This document shows, piece after piece, positions 27,370 to 35,734 of a stretch of DNA of 64,000 nt (positions within the stretch are counted from its first letter, which is position 1; every line of letters begins with the position of its first letter). The notes under the pieces are model-generated. The model made no database searches. It was not told the origin of the DNA and saw only the letters and a list, made by a program, of their open reading frames with translations. This DNA comes from Pararoseomonas baculiformis (GTDB taxonomy: Bacteria > Pseudomonadota > Alphaproteobacteria > Acetobacterales > Acetobacteraceae): contig NZ_JAGIZB010000004.1 in assembly GCF_017813395.1 (NCBI RefSeq), forward strand, positions 62,001-126,000, written 5' to 3'. The position numbers were made by a program, and so were the translations under genes.

Positions 27370-28136
27370 GCGCGCTTCTCCTTCGCGGGATAGGCGGCAC
27401 CGGCGCCCCAGGGGGCCTCCACGCGCCGGCACAGATAGACCTCCTGCTCCGGGTGCCCGAGGATGGCGAAGCCGGCGGAGCGCAGCATGGCCTCCGCCGC
27501 CGCCGCATTCGGCGCCCACCAGTTGGAGGGGTCTTTCGAATATCGCTTCTCGATGAAGTGCAGCTTCGGCCAGCGGGGGTCGTCGAACACGGCCGTCTCG
27601 GAGAAGGGATAGTCCTCCTCCGGCGTCATCGCCTCCTCGGCGCCGCGCTGCATGGACTGGAAGAGAAGCAGGTCCTTCGCGACATGCTCATGGATCAGGT
27701 CCAGCGCCAGCAGCGGGTGGCGCAGGTGGTAGAGCACGCCCATGAAGATCACGAGGTCAAAGCGCTCGCCCAGCTCCGCCACGTCATAGACGGAGAGGTT
27801 GCGGAACTCCGCTTCCAGCCCCGTCACCTCGGAGGCGAGGCGGGCCTGGGCGAGGTAGCGGTCGTCGGAATCGATGCCCAGCACCCGCGCCGCCCCGCGC
27901 CGCTTCATCTCCATCGAGTAGAAGCCGGCGTTGCAGCCGATATCCAGCACCGTCTTTCCCGTCAGGTCCTGCGGGATCACATGGGCGAAATGCTTGAACT
28001 TGTTGGCGGGGTAGTTCCAGAGGAAGTGGTTCGGCGCGGTCTGCACGCCACCGAGGTCAAGGTTGTGGAACCATTCGCCCAGCGCCTCGACCCGGCGCTG
28101 GATCTCTTCCTTCGAAAGCGTGGTCGTCGCACTCAT
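27366..28136 (-). CDS. SAM-dependent methyltransferase, TIGR04290-like
   Basis: 256 residues. Motif I TVLDIGCNAGFYS is at 62-74, followed by the acidic loop VLGIDSDD and motif IV FDLVIFMGVLYHLRHP. The N-terminal WFHNLDLGGVQTAPNHFLWN resembles CmoB-type tRNA carboxymethyl-uridine enzymes. The overall sequence, ending EQEVYLCRR, fits the uncharacterised TIGR04290 family (named from memory of a Ramlibacter gene cluster). In that family the neighbours are glycosyltransferases and epimerases, as here. It probably methylates a sugar or inositol of the cluster product; tRNA modification is less likely given the context. It overlaps both flanking genes by four bases. Confidence 0.88.
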   Translation of the reverse strand: MSATTTLSKEEIQRRVEALGEWFHNLDLGGVQTAPNHFLWNYPANKFKHFAHVIPQDLTGKTVLDIGCNAGFYSMEMKRRGAARVLGIDSDDRYLAQARLASEVTGLEAEFRNLSVYDVAELGERFDLVIFMGVLYHLRHPLLALDLIHEHVAKDLLLFQSMQRGAEEAMTPEEDYPFSETAVFDDPRWPKLHFIEKRYSKDPSNWWAPNAAAAEAMLRSAGFAILGHPEQEVYLCRRVEAPWGAGAAYPAKEKRA

Positions 28137-29275
28137 CCTGCCTCTCCCACCGCCGGCTCCTCCGCATGGCCGAGCCGCCGGACCGGCGCCGCGTCGAGCC
28201 GGTCAAGAACCGCCAGCAGCTCATCCGCGCGGTGCGCGCAGCTGTGGCGCGCGCGGATCGTTTCCAGCCCGCTCTCCACCAGCGCCTGGCGCAGCGCCGG
28301 GTCCTGGCGAAGGGCGGCGAGGTGCCGGGTCATCTCCGCCTCGTCACGCGCCGTCAGGTAGTCGCGGCCCGGGCGGAACAGCCCCTCGGAATCCTGCCAG
28401 GGCGCCGAGACCAGCGGGATGCCGCAGGCCAGCGCCTCGAACACGCGGATGGTGGGGATGCCGGGCAGCATCCGCACATAGAAGCGGCGGGGCACATGCA
28501 CGGTGGCGAGGTGCCGCGCGAAGATCTCGGGCGCGCGCGCATTCGGCAGCCATCCCCGAAAGCGCACGCCATAGCGCGCGAGGGTCGCAAGCGCCTCCTC
28601 CGGATAGCGCACGCCGTAGATGTCGAGCGGCAGGCCGGCGGATTGCGCCGGGCGCATCAGGAAGCTCTCCAGCTCCTCGCTGCGCTCGCCATCGCCCCAG
28701 TTGCCGATCCAGACCAGGCCTTCGCGCGGTTGCTCCTGCACAGGGGGATGGAAGAGACGCGTATCCGCCGCCTCATGCCAGACGAAGACCCGGTCGCCCC
28801 AGCCCCAGGCGCGATAGACCTCCGCCAGGGTGGCGCCGAAGGCCAGCACCCCGTCATACCCGTCCAGGTCGAAGGTGCGGATCGCCTCGGGATCGCTGAC
28901 GGCGCGGTGATGCGTGTCGTGGAAGAGCAGCGTGAAACGCGCTTCCCGCCGGCGCAGCCTTCCGATGGCCGCGACCAGCTCCGGCTCGTTCCACTCATGC
29001 ATGATGACCAGATCGGCATCGGCCAGGGCAGCCTCCGCCTCCTGGATCGTCGAGAAGCGGCGGGAGGCCAGTTCCGGATAATGGGCCCGATAGGCCTCAA
29101 GCCCGGCCTCGCCATGGTCGCGCAGCAGATTCTGCAGGCTCCACGCGCCTTCCGGCTCCAGTGCCAACACCTCATGCCCGCGATGCACGAATTCCCGCAG
29201 CACTCCGCGGAGGAAGTGCGCGTTGCCATGGTTCCAGCACGAGGCAAGCGAGTGCGTGAGATAGACCAGCTTCAT
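28133..29275 (-). CDS. CgeB-like glycosyltransferase
   Basis: 380 residues. The N-terminus MKLVYLTHSLASCWNHGNAH is the donor-fold opening seen in the CgeB/GT-B proteins of this cluster. The C-terminal half has LVWIGNWGDGERSEEL, FRGWLPNARAPEIFARH, and GIPTIRVFEALACGIPLVSA, the acidic segment that contacts the nucleotide sugar. The middle region FVWHEAADTRLFHP is typical of CgeB. It should transfer a sugar from a nucleotide donor in the cytoplasm. One of three CgeB-like proteins in the cluster, it overlaps its neighbours by four bases on each side. Donor and acceptor unknown. Confidence 0.87.
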   Translation of the reverse strand: MKLVYLTHSLASCWNHGNAHFLRGVLREFVHRGHEVLALEPEGAWSLQNLLRDHGEAGLEAYRAHYPELASRRFSTIQEAEAALADADLVIMHEWNEPELVAAIGRLRRREARFTLLFHDTHHRAVSDPEAIRTFDLDGYDGVLAFGATLAEVYRAWGWGDRVFVWHEAADTRLFHPPVQEQPREGLVWIGNWGDGERSEELESFLMRPAQSAGLPLDIYGVRYPEEALATLARYGVRFRGWLPNARAPEIFARHLATVHVPRRFYVRMLPGIPTIRVFEALACGIPLVSAPWQDSEGLFRPGRDYLTARDEAEMTRHLAALRQDPALRQALVESGLETIRARHSCAHRADELLAVLDRLDAAPVRRLGHAEEPAVGEAG

Positions 29276-30390
29276 GCGGCGGCGCTCCCCTCTGCTCCGG
29301 CGCTGCGATAGGCCGCGAGCATCCCCTCGACCATCGCCTCCACGCTGTATCGCGCCGCGCGACTCCGGGCGGCGGCGCCGAGCCTTTCGCGTTCCCGTGC
29401 ATCCCCTCCAAGCCGGGCGATGGCCTGGGCCAGGGCAGCCGCGTCACGCGGGGGCACGAAGACAGCGGCGCCGTCCCACAGCTCGCGGAAGGTCGGGATA
29501 TCCGAAAGCACCAGCGGGCAGCCGGCTTGTGCCGCCTCGACCACGGCCAGGCCGAAAGGCTCGTACAGCGCCACCGAGACATAGATCGGCCGATGGCTGA
29601 GCCATTCCGCCAGCACCGCCTCCTCCAGCGAGCCGAGGTTCCGCAGGGCGGGTGCCTCGGCCTGGCTGCCATCCGGCCCGGCCAGGGGCCCCGCCGCGAA
29701 GAAGGGCAGGTCCAGCTCCGCCGCCGCGGCATTCATCGTGGCAAGGTTCTTCCCGGCATCCCAGAGGCGCCCCGCCGTCAGGGCGAAGACAGGCGGCACA
29801 TCCGGCGAGGACTGCCCGGGGGATGCCATCAGGCGCCGCCCGTTATGAACAACGACGGGCCGCTGCGGCAGGGCATAGCGCCGCATCACGGCCTCGGCGA
29901 AGCCCTGGCTGGGCACGACCAGACGGTCGGCCGCCGCCGCCCCGCGCCGGAGCAGATCAGCCCTCCAGCTGAAGTCATCCGGCAAGGCACCTTCCCGCAC
30001 GGCATCCCACCAGGTGGCGGTGCAGGAGTGCAGGACGGCGACCACCGGCACCGGGAAGCGGGCCCCGGCGGCATGGGCGGGGCTGTTCAGATGGACCAGC
30101 TCCGCCCCCGTGTCCCGCGCCAGCCCGGCGATGGCCTCGCCGGCCTCAAGCACCGCCTCAGGCCGATCCGCAAGCCAATCCAGCGGCAATCCGGTGAGGC
30201 GCAGCTGCAGGCCGGGAATGGCTTCCGCCTGGGCACGCCGCGTTTCCGATGGTGGCGGCCCCATCACGGCCAGGACGATCGTCACGCCCCGCGCGGCAAG
30301 CCCTTCCGCCAGGTCGAGCGCATAGGTCCAGACGCCGCCCGCGGCGTCCGTCGTCATCAGCAGGCGAAGGCCCTGGCCGGGGCGTCTCAC
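29272..30390 (-). CDS. GT4 family glycosyltransferase
   Basis: 372 residues from a GTG at 30390, overlapping the upstream epimerase stop (GTGA). LMTTDAAGGVWTYALDLAEGL near the start is the GGV loop of GT4 enzymes. The E-x7-E motif is intact in YEPFGLAVVEA (Glu277, Glu285), and NGRRLMASP, AGRLWDAGKN and LPFFAAGP lie in the donor half. Retaining transfer from a nucleotide sugar is expected. The proximity to inositol-3-phosphate synthase recalls MshA, which glycosylates inositol phosphate, but no specific MshA signature could be verified. Confidence 0.9.
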   Translation of the reverse strand: MRRPGQGLRLLMTTDAAGGVWTYALDLAEGLAARGVTIVLAVMGPPPSETRRAQAEAIPGLQLRLTGLPLDWLADRPEAVLEAGEAIAGLARDTGAELVHLNSPAHAAGARFPVPVVAVLHSCTATWWDAVREGALPDDFSWRADLLRRGAAAADRLVVPSQGFAEAVMRRYALPQRPVVVHNGRRLMASPGQSSPDVPPVFALTAGRLWDAGKNLATMNAAAAELDLPFFAAGPLAGPDGSQAEAPALRNLGSLEEAVLAEWLSHRPIYVSVALYEPFGLAVVEAAQAGCPLVLSDIPTFRELWDGAAVFVPPRDAAALAQAIARLGGDARERERLGAAARSRAARYSVEAMVEGMLAAYRSAGAEGSAAA

Positions 30391-31466
30391 GCGCTCGCCG
30401 GTTCCAGCGCGACCCGCTCCTGGCGGAGCCACTGGGCGAGCGCGGCAACGCCCTCGCGCCAGGGGCGGGCCGGGCGAAGGCCCAGCTCGCGCGTCACGGC
30501 GGTCGTGTCCGAAACATAGTAGCGCTGGTCGCCCGCGCGCCAGTCGGAGTAGCGGGTCTCGACCTTGCGGTTCGTGATGTCGCCGATATGGCCGATGAGC
30601 TGGCGCAGGCTGATGGCATTCGCCGGCCCGCCGCCGAGGTTGAAGGCGCGCCCTGACACGGCATCGATATGGCGCAGGGCCGCGACATAGGCCTCAACCG
30701 CGTCACCCACATCCATCACGTCCCGAACCTGACAGCCATCGCCATAGATGCTGATCGGTTCGCCACGCAGCGCGCGAAGGACGAAATGCGCGACCCAGCC
30801 CTGGTCCTCGGTGCCCATCTGGCGCTGGCCATAGATGCAGCTCATGCGCAGCACGGCGGTGGGAACGCCGAAGGAGCGCCCGAAATCGAGCACATACTGG
30901 TCCGCCGCGCCCTTGGAGCAGCCATAGGGCGTGTGGAAATCCAGCGAGCGGTCCTCACCGATCCCGCGCGCCCGCAGTTCCGGATCGGCGGGCACATAGG
31001 AGTCCCCGTCCAGCACCAGCCCGACATCGGCGAGATCGCCATAGACCTTGTTGGTGCTGGCGAAAATCAGCGGCACCCGCCCGCCACGCTGGCGCAGCGC
31101 ATCCAGCAGGCCGAAGCTCGCGGCCAGGTTGATCTCGAAATCGGCGCGCGGATCCACGAGGCTGGTGGTCACCGCGACCTGCGCGGCAAGATGGAACACC
31201 GCCGAGGCGTCGCGCGCCGCCTGACCCAGGGCCGCCGCATCCCGCACATCGGCGATGGTGGCGGACACCTTGCGCGGATGCCGCCGCCGCAGCCATTCCA
31301 GGTTGGTCTCCACACCCGGACGGGACAGCGCATCATAGATGAGGATGTCATGCCCCTCCGCGGCCAGCCGGTCCGCGAGGTTGGAACCGATGAAGCCCGC
31401 TCCGCCCGTGATCAGGATGGGTTGCTTGCCGGTTACGGCCGGCCCCGGGGAGGAGACGGCGTTCAC
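30387..31466 (-). CDS. NAD-dependent nucleotide-sugar epimerase (CDP-tyvelose/paratose 2-epimerase-like)
   Basis: 359 residues, GTG start overlapping the previous gene by four bases. TGGAGFIGSNLADRL binds NAD. The active-site set is FASTNKVYGD and YGCSKGAADQYVLDFGR (Tyr-x3-Lys). The phrase STNKVYGD together with MSCIYGQRQMGTEDQGWVAHF is typical of the RfbE/CDP-tyvelose epimerase branch of extended SDRs. It should convert a nucleotide sugar used by the glycosyltransferases next to it. The precise substrate (CDP-, dTDP- or UDP-linked) is not settled by sequence. Confidence 0.88.
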   Translation of the reverse strand: MNAVSSPGPAVTGKQPILITGGAGFIGSNLADRLAAEGHDILIYDALSRPGVETNLEWLRRRHPRKVSATIADVRDAAALGQAARDASAVFHLAAQVAVTTSLVDPRADFEINLAASFGLLDALRQRGGRVPLIFASTNKVYGDLADVGLVLDGDSYVPADPELRARGIGEDRSLDFHTPYGCSKGAADQYVLDFGRSFGVPTAVLRMSCIYGQRQMGTEDQGWVAHFVLRALRGEPISIYGDGCQVRDVMDVGDAVEAYVAALRHIDAVSGRAFNLGGGPANAISLRQLIGHIGDITNRKVETRYSDWRAGDQRYYVSDTTAVTRELGLRPARPWREGVAALAQWLRQERVALEPASA

Positions 31467-32575
31467 GCCACGAGCCCCCGCAGCTCAAGCTCGTTCCGGG
31501 CCTGGGTCACGCGGTCCTGCGCCTGCTGCCGCGCCACCCATTCCGCCAGCTCAGCGAGATCGGCGGTGAAGTCGAGATGCTGCGTACGGTAACCCAGCTC
31601 CTCGCGTGCCTTGGTGATGTCGGGGATGTTGTGGCGAATGTCGCCGGCGCGGGTCTTGCCGGCGATCTCGGGCTCAAGGTCCACGCCCATCGCCCCGGCC
31701 AGGTCCGCGGCCACGTCCTGGACCGTGCGGTCCACCCCGCTGCCGATATTGTACACGCCGCCCGCGGCCTGGGGCCGGTCCAGCGCGAGGAGGAAGGCAT
31801 TGGCCACGTCCTCCACATGCACGAAGTCGCGGCGCTGCAGCCCGTCTTCGAAGATCATCGGCGGCTGGCCGTTCTGAAGCCGCGCGGCGAAGATCGCGAG
31901 CACGCCGGTATAGGGGTTCGAAAGAGCCTGCCCCGCGCCATAGACATTCCAGAGGCGGAGCGCGACGCCCTCCATCCCATAGGTCGGGGCAACGGTGAGG
32001 GTCAGCCGCTCCTGCACGAACTTGCTGATCGCATAGACCGAGGCGAGGTTCGGCCGCTTCCACTCGGGCGTCGGCACCGGGACCATGGGGCGCCCCTTCG
32101 CGTCCAACGGGTCCCAGGGCGCATCCGGGCCGCTGCGCGGGCGCCGCACCGCATCCTCCACCAGGTTGCCATCCTGGTCACGGTAGAGCCCCTCGCCATA
32201 GATGCTCATGGATGAGGCGACGACCACGCGCTTCACCGGCTGGTCGATCAGCTGCTGGAAGAGCACCGCGGTGCCATGGTCATTCACCGACACGTAGCGA
32301 TCGATCGCATACATGCTCTGGCCGACACCGACTTCAGCCGCGAGGTGAACGACCTTGTCGATACCCTTGAGCGCGCGGGCAACCGCGTCCGGATCCCGCA
32401 CATCACCGCGGACCACCTCGACCTCAGAGTCGAGTCCATCCGCACCGCGATCGGCATGCACCTGCTCGATGAAGCTATCGAGCACGCGAACATGGTCGCC
32501 ACGATCCAGAAGGGCGCGCGACACGTAGCGACCAATGAAGCCGGCACCGCCGGTGATCAGGATCGATTCCGCCAA
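31463..32575 (-). CDS. NAD-dependent epimerase/dehydratase, first gene of the leftward arm
   Basis: 370 residues. The start is a TTG at 32575 with GAGG just upstream; there is no ATG before the NAD motif ILITGGAGFIGRYVSRALLD. VASSMSIYGEG and VYAISKFVQERLTL provide the Ser and Tyr-x3-Lys. FEDGLQRRDFVHVEDVANAF fits nucleotide-sugar epimerases or dehydratases such as UDP-glucose 4-epimerase relatives. An insertion with DAPWDPLDAKGRPMVPVPTP (about residues 150-170) lengthens it. It heads eight tightly coupled genes transcribed leftward from the 377-base control region. Confidence 0.88.
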   Translation of the reverse strand: MAESILITGGAGFIGRYVSRALLDRGDHVRVLDSFIEQVHADRGADGLDSEVEVVRGDVRDPDAVARALKGIDKVVHLAAEVGVGQSMYAIDRYVSVNDHGTAVLFQQLIDQPVKRVVVASSMSIYGEGLYRDQDGNLVEDAVRRPRSGPDAPWDPLDAKGRPMVPVPTPEWKRPNLASVYAISKFVQERLTLTVAPTYGMEGVALRLWNVYGAGQALSNPYTGVLAIFAARLQNGQPPMIFEDGLQRRDFVHVEDVANAFLLALDRPQAAGGVYNIGSGVDRTVQDVAADLAGAMGVDLEPEIAGKTRAGDIRHNIPDITKAREELGYRTQHLDFTADLAELAEWVARQQAQDRVTQARNELELRGLVA

Positions 32576-32952
32576 AACCTCGTCCTCCGGCTGACAGCCG
32601 CATGCGCGGCGAGACGCGCAGAACGGATGAGGATGCCCGACTCCGCACGGCTGCCGTCTTACGGCGTCGTTGGTGAGTCCTTACCTGCTCTGCATCGTAT
32701 GTAGAAGATGACAGCAGGGTAGAAGGTGGTCAGGAATGGCATCACATTTTCTTGTGACAAGCAAGCGTCAGCGATGCACGCACCGCCAGCGATTGATCGG
32801 CTCCGAAGCGTGAAGCTAAGTTGATGCATCGGCTGACGCATGGCCGACACACGGGAAAATAGGAATTCTGATCTCTTGATGCCCGGGTCGCTCAGCTTCC
32901 TGGCCGCATGGCCGCGCATGCCCCTCCAGCCCAGCCCGGAGGGCATGTCCCG
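32576..32952. promoter_or_regulatory. Divergent control region of the saccharide/inositol cluster
   Basis: This 377-base gap is clearly less GC-rich than the genes and contains no convincing coding frame. Short symmetrical elements are visible: CTTGTGACAAG (near 32751-32761) and GATGCATC (near 32823-32830). A possible rightward promoter is CTGACG (32832-32837), 17 bases, GAAAAT (32855-32860). An AT-rich tract GGGAAAATAGGAATTCTGAT follows. These are weak matches, but the length and composition suit a shared, regulated bidirectional promoter. Confidence 0.45.
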
Positions 32953-34032
32953 ATGAGCCGCAGCCCGGTGCGCGTCGCCGTCGTCGGAGTGGGGAACTGC
33001 GCCTCCTCCTTCGTGCAGGGCATCCGCTTTTATCGTGACGCCGCTTCGAACGAACCGGTGCCGGGGCTGATGAACGTGGAGCTCGGCGGCTACCATGTCC
33101 GCGACATCGAGATCTCCGCGGCCTTCGACGTGAACGCCGCCAAGGTCGGCCGCGACGTCGCGGATGCCATCCTGGCCGAGCCGAACAACACCCATGTCTT
33201 CGCCGATGTCCCGCCCACAGGCGTGATCGTGCGGCGCGGCGCGACGCTGGACGGGATCGGCCGCTATCTCAGCGCGGAGATCACCGAATCGGACGAGCCG
33301 GTCGCCGATGTCGCATCCATCCTGGAGGAGTCGCGCACCGATGTGGTCGTCTCCTACCTTCCCGTCGGCTCGCAGAAGGCCACCGAATACTACGCGGAGC
33401 AGGCGCTCCGGGCCGGTTGCGCCTTCGTGAACTGCATCCCTGTCTTCGTCGCCTCCAACCCCGAATGGCAGCGCCGCTTCGAGGCGCGCGGCGTGCCGAT
33501 TATCGGGGACGACATCAAGAGCCAGGTCGGCGCCACCATTGTGCACCGCGTGCTGGCCAATCTGTTCAAGGATCGCGGCGTGCGGCTGGACCGCACCTAT
33601 CAGCTGAATTTCGGCGGCAATGCCGACTTCCTGAACATGCTGGAGCGCGAGCGGCTGGAATCGAAGAAACTGTCCAAGACCCGCGCCGTCACCAGCCAGC
33701 TCGACATGCCCTTGCCTGCCGATTCCGTCCATGTCGGCCCCAGCGACCATGTGCCCTGGCTCACCGACCGCAAATGGGCGCAGATCCGGCTGGAGGGCAC
33801 GGGCTTCGGCGGCATGCCGCTGAATGTCGAGCTGAAGCTGGAGGTCTGGGATTCCCCCAATTCCGCCGGCGTGGTGATCGATGCGGTGCGCTGCGCCAAG
33901 ATCGGGCTGGATCGCGGGATCGGCGGCGCACTGATCGGTCCGTCCAGCTATTTCATGAAGTCGCCGCCCCAGCAGTTCCATGACGGCGAGGCGCGTGAGC
34001 GCACGATGCGCTTCGTGGCAGGCGAGAGCTAG
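32953..34032 (+). CDS. ino1: Inositol-3-phosphate synthase
   Basis: 359 residues, the short class of Ino1 found in actinobacteria, archaea and some bacteria. [19 protein letters not shown] binds NAD, and [15 protein letters not shown] and [12 protein letters not shown] are the conserved active-site segments; [19 protein letters not shown] follows. The enzyme isomerises glucose-6-phosphate to 1D-myo-inositol-3-phosphate. The ATG at 32953 is preceded by GGAGGG at suitable distance. As first gene of the rightward arm it defines inositol phosphate as a likely cluster building block, and the histidine phosphatase downstream could release free inositol. Confidence 0.95.
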   Translation: MSRSPVRVAVVGVGNCASSFVQGIRFYRDAASNEPVPGLMNVELGGYHVRDIEISAAFDVNAAKVGRDVADAILAEPNNTHVFADVPPTGVIVRRGATLDGIGRYLSAEITESDEPVADVASILEESRTDVVVSYLPVGSQKATEYYAEQALRAGCAFVNCIPVFVASNPEWQRRFEARGVPIIGDDIKSQVGATIVHRVLANLFKDRGVRLDRTYQLNFGGNADFLNMLERERLESKKLSKTRAVTSQLDMPLPADSVHVGPSDHVPWLTDRKWAQIRLEGTGFGGMPLNVELKLEVWDSPNSAGVVIDAVRCAKIGLDRGIGGALIGPSSYFMKSPPQQFHDGEARERTMRFVAGES

Positions 34033-34040
34033 GTGGCGGC

Positions 34041-34640
34041 GTGGCCACCACGTTCTTCCTCCTGCGCCATGCGGCGCATGACCGCGTGGGAAGCACGCTC
34101 TGCGGCCGGATGGCAGGCGTGAGCCTCGGGCCGGCCGGGCGGGCCCAGGCGGAGGCGCTGGCCAGGCGCCTTGCGCGGGAATCGCTGTCGGCCCTCTACA
34201 CCAGCCCGCTCGAGCGTGCGCGCGAGACGGCCGCCCCCATCGCCGCCCGGATGGGGCTGGCACCGCAGATCAGCCCCGCCATCCAGGAGATCGATTACGG
34301 CGACTGGACCGGGCGCGACTTTGCCGCCCTCGATGGCGATGCCGAATGGGCGCATTGGAACGCTGCGCGCGGGACGGCCCGCGTGCCCGGTGGCGAGTGC
34401 ATGGCCGAGGCGCAGTCCCGCGCCGTGGCGGAGATCGAGCGTCTCGGCGCCGCGCATCCCGGCGAGCGGATCGCGGTTGTCAGCCATGCGGATGTCATCA
34501 AGGCCGTGTTGGCCCGCTATCTCGGGCTGGATCTCGACAATCTCCTCCGCTTCGACATCGCGCCCGCCTCGGTGAGCGCGCTGGCCCTGTGGGAGGGCGA
34601 CGGAAAGGTGCTGTGCATGAACGAAACGGTGGCGGCATGA
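34041..34640 (+). CDS. Histidine phosphatase family protein
   Basis: 199 residues, GTG start eight bases after ino1. The catalytic LRHA (Arg9, His10), the TSPLERARETAAPIA segment with its Arg, the Glu of EIDYGDWTG, and the second His in VVSHADVIK make a complete phosphoglycerate mutase-like active site. It most likely hydrolyses a phosphate ester. Next to inositol-3-phosphate synthase the natural guess is inositol phosphate, or a phosphorylated glycoside made later in the pathway (inference). It ends with an ATGA overlap with the next glycosyltransferase. Confidence 0.9.
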   Translation: MATTFFLLRHAAHDRVGSTLCGRMAGVSLGPAGRAQAEALARRLARESLSALYTSPLERARETAAPIAARMGLAPQISPAIQEIDYGDWTGRDFAALDGDAEWAHWNAARGTARVPGGECMAEAQSRAVAEIERLGAAHPGERIAVVSHADVIKAVLARYLGLDLDNLLRFDIAPASVSALALWEGDGKVLCMNETVAA

Positions 34641-35734
34641 GAATCGCGTTCTACGGATCGAGCCTTCTCTCCTCCTACTGGAACGGCGCGGCCACCTATT
34701 ATCGCGGGCTGCTGCGGGACCTGGCGGCACGCGGCCACCAGGTGACCTTCTACGAGCCCGACGCCTTCGACCGGCAGAAGCACCGCGATATCGAGCCACC
34801 GGAATGGGCGGAGGTGCGCGTCTATGAGGCCACGGAATCCGCCATGCGCGCCGTGGTGGCCGAGGCCGCGCGCGCCGATGTGGTGGTGAAGGCCAGCGGC
34901 GTCGGCGTGTTCGACGATGCGCTGATCGAGGGCGTGATGAAGGCCGCCCGGCCGGATGCCATCCGCATCTTCTGGGATGTGGATGCGCCGGCGACCCTGG
35001 CCGAGATCACCCCGGCCCCGGACCACGCCCTCCGGCGCACCCTCCCCTCCCTCGACCTCGTCCTCACCTATGGTGGCGGCCCGCCGGTGATCGCGGCCTA
35101 TGAGGGGCTGGGAGCACGGCGCTGCATCCCGATCTACAACGCGCTCGACCCGGAGACGCACCATCCCGTCCCGTCCGATCTCCGCTTCGCCGGGGACCTG
35201 AACTTCCTCGCCAACCGCCTGCCGGACCGGGAGGCACGGGTGGAGGAGTTCTTCATCAAGGCCGCAGCCCACTTGCCGGACCGCGCCTTCCTGCTCGGCG
35301 GCAATGGCTGGCACGACAAGCCCATGCCTTCCAACATACGCCAGATCGGCCATGTCGGCACGCGGGACCACAACGCCTTCAATACCTCCTGCCTCGCGGT
35401 GCTGAATGTCGCGCGGGACAGCATGGCGGCGGTGGGCTACTCCCCGGCCACGCGCGTCTTCGAGGCGGCGGGTGCCGGTGCCTGCCTCATCACCGATGCC
35501 TGGGTCGGCCTCGAACTCTTCCTGAAGGAGGGCGAGGAGGTTCTGGTGGCGCGGGACGGTGCCGATGTGGCGGAGCATGTCCGCAGCCTCACCCCCGAGC
35601 GCGCCAAGGCCATCGGCGAGGCCGCCCGGGCCCGCATCCTGGCGGAGCACACCTATGCACGGCGCGGTGCCGAGGTGGACATTCTGCTGAAGCGGGAAGC
35701 TGAGCGCGTGCGCGCCCGGGGCATCGCGGCATGA
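34637..35734 (+). CDS. CgeB-like glycosyltransferase
   Basis: 365 residues. MRIAFYGSSLLSSYWNGAAT opens the GT-B fold. The middle has RIFWDVDAPATLAEI and VLTYGGGPPVIAAYEGLGAR, and the C-terminal half FNTSCLAVLNVARDSMAAVG and ATRVFEAAGAGACLITD, standard for the CgeB/spore-maturation-like family. IYNALDPETHHP marks the domain crossover. The gene overlaps the phosphatase and the next CgeB-like gene (ATGA on both sides). Donor and acceptor are unknown. Confidence 0.87.
   Translation: MRIAFYGSSLLSSYWNGAATYYRGLLRDLAARGHQVTFYEPDAFDRQKHRDIEPPEWAEVRVYEATESAMRAVVAEAARADVVVKASGVGVFDDALIEGVMKAARPDAIRIFWDVDAPATLAEITPAPDHALRRTLPSLDLVLTYGGGPPVIAAYEGLGARRCIPIYNALDPETHHPVPSDLRFAGDLNFLANRLPDREARVEEFFIKAAAHLPDRAFLLGGNGWHDKPMPSNIRQIGHVGTRDHNAFNTSCLAVLNVARDSMAAVGYSPATRVFEAAGAGACLITDAWVGLELFLKEGEEVLVARDGADVAEHVRSLTPERAKAIGEAARARILAEHTYARRGAEVDILLKREAERVRARGIAA

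Noticed and set aside
27366-28136. CmoB-type tRNA methyltransferase
   Set aside because: The N-terminal segment resembles CmoB, but length and setting among glycosyltransferases fit a cluster-specific methyltransferase better.
29272-30390. MshA (mycothiol glycosyltransferase) and a mycothiol pathway
   Set aside because: Ino1 and a GT4 enzyme are present, but no deacetylase, Cys ligase or acetyltransferase of that pathway is in the cluster.
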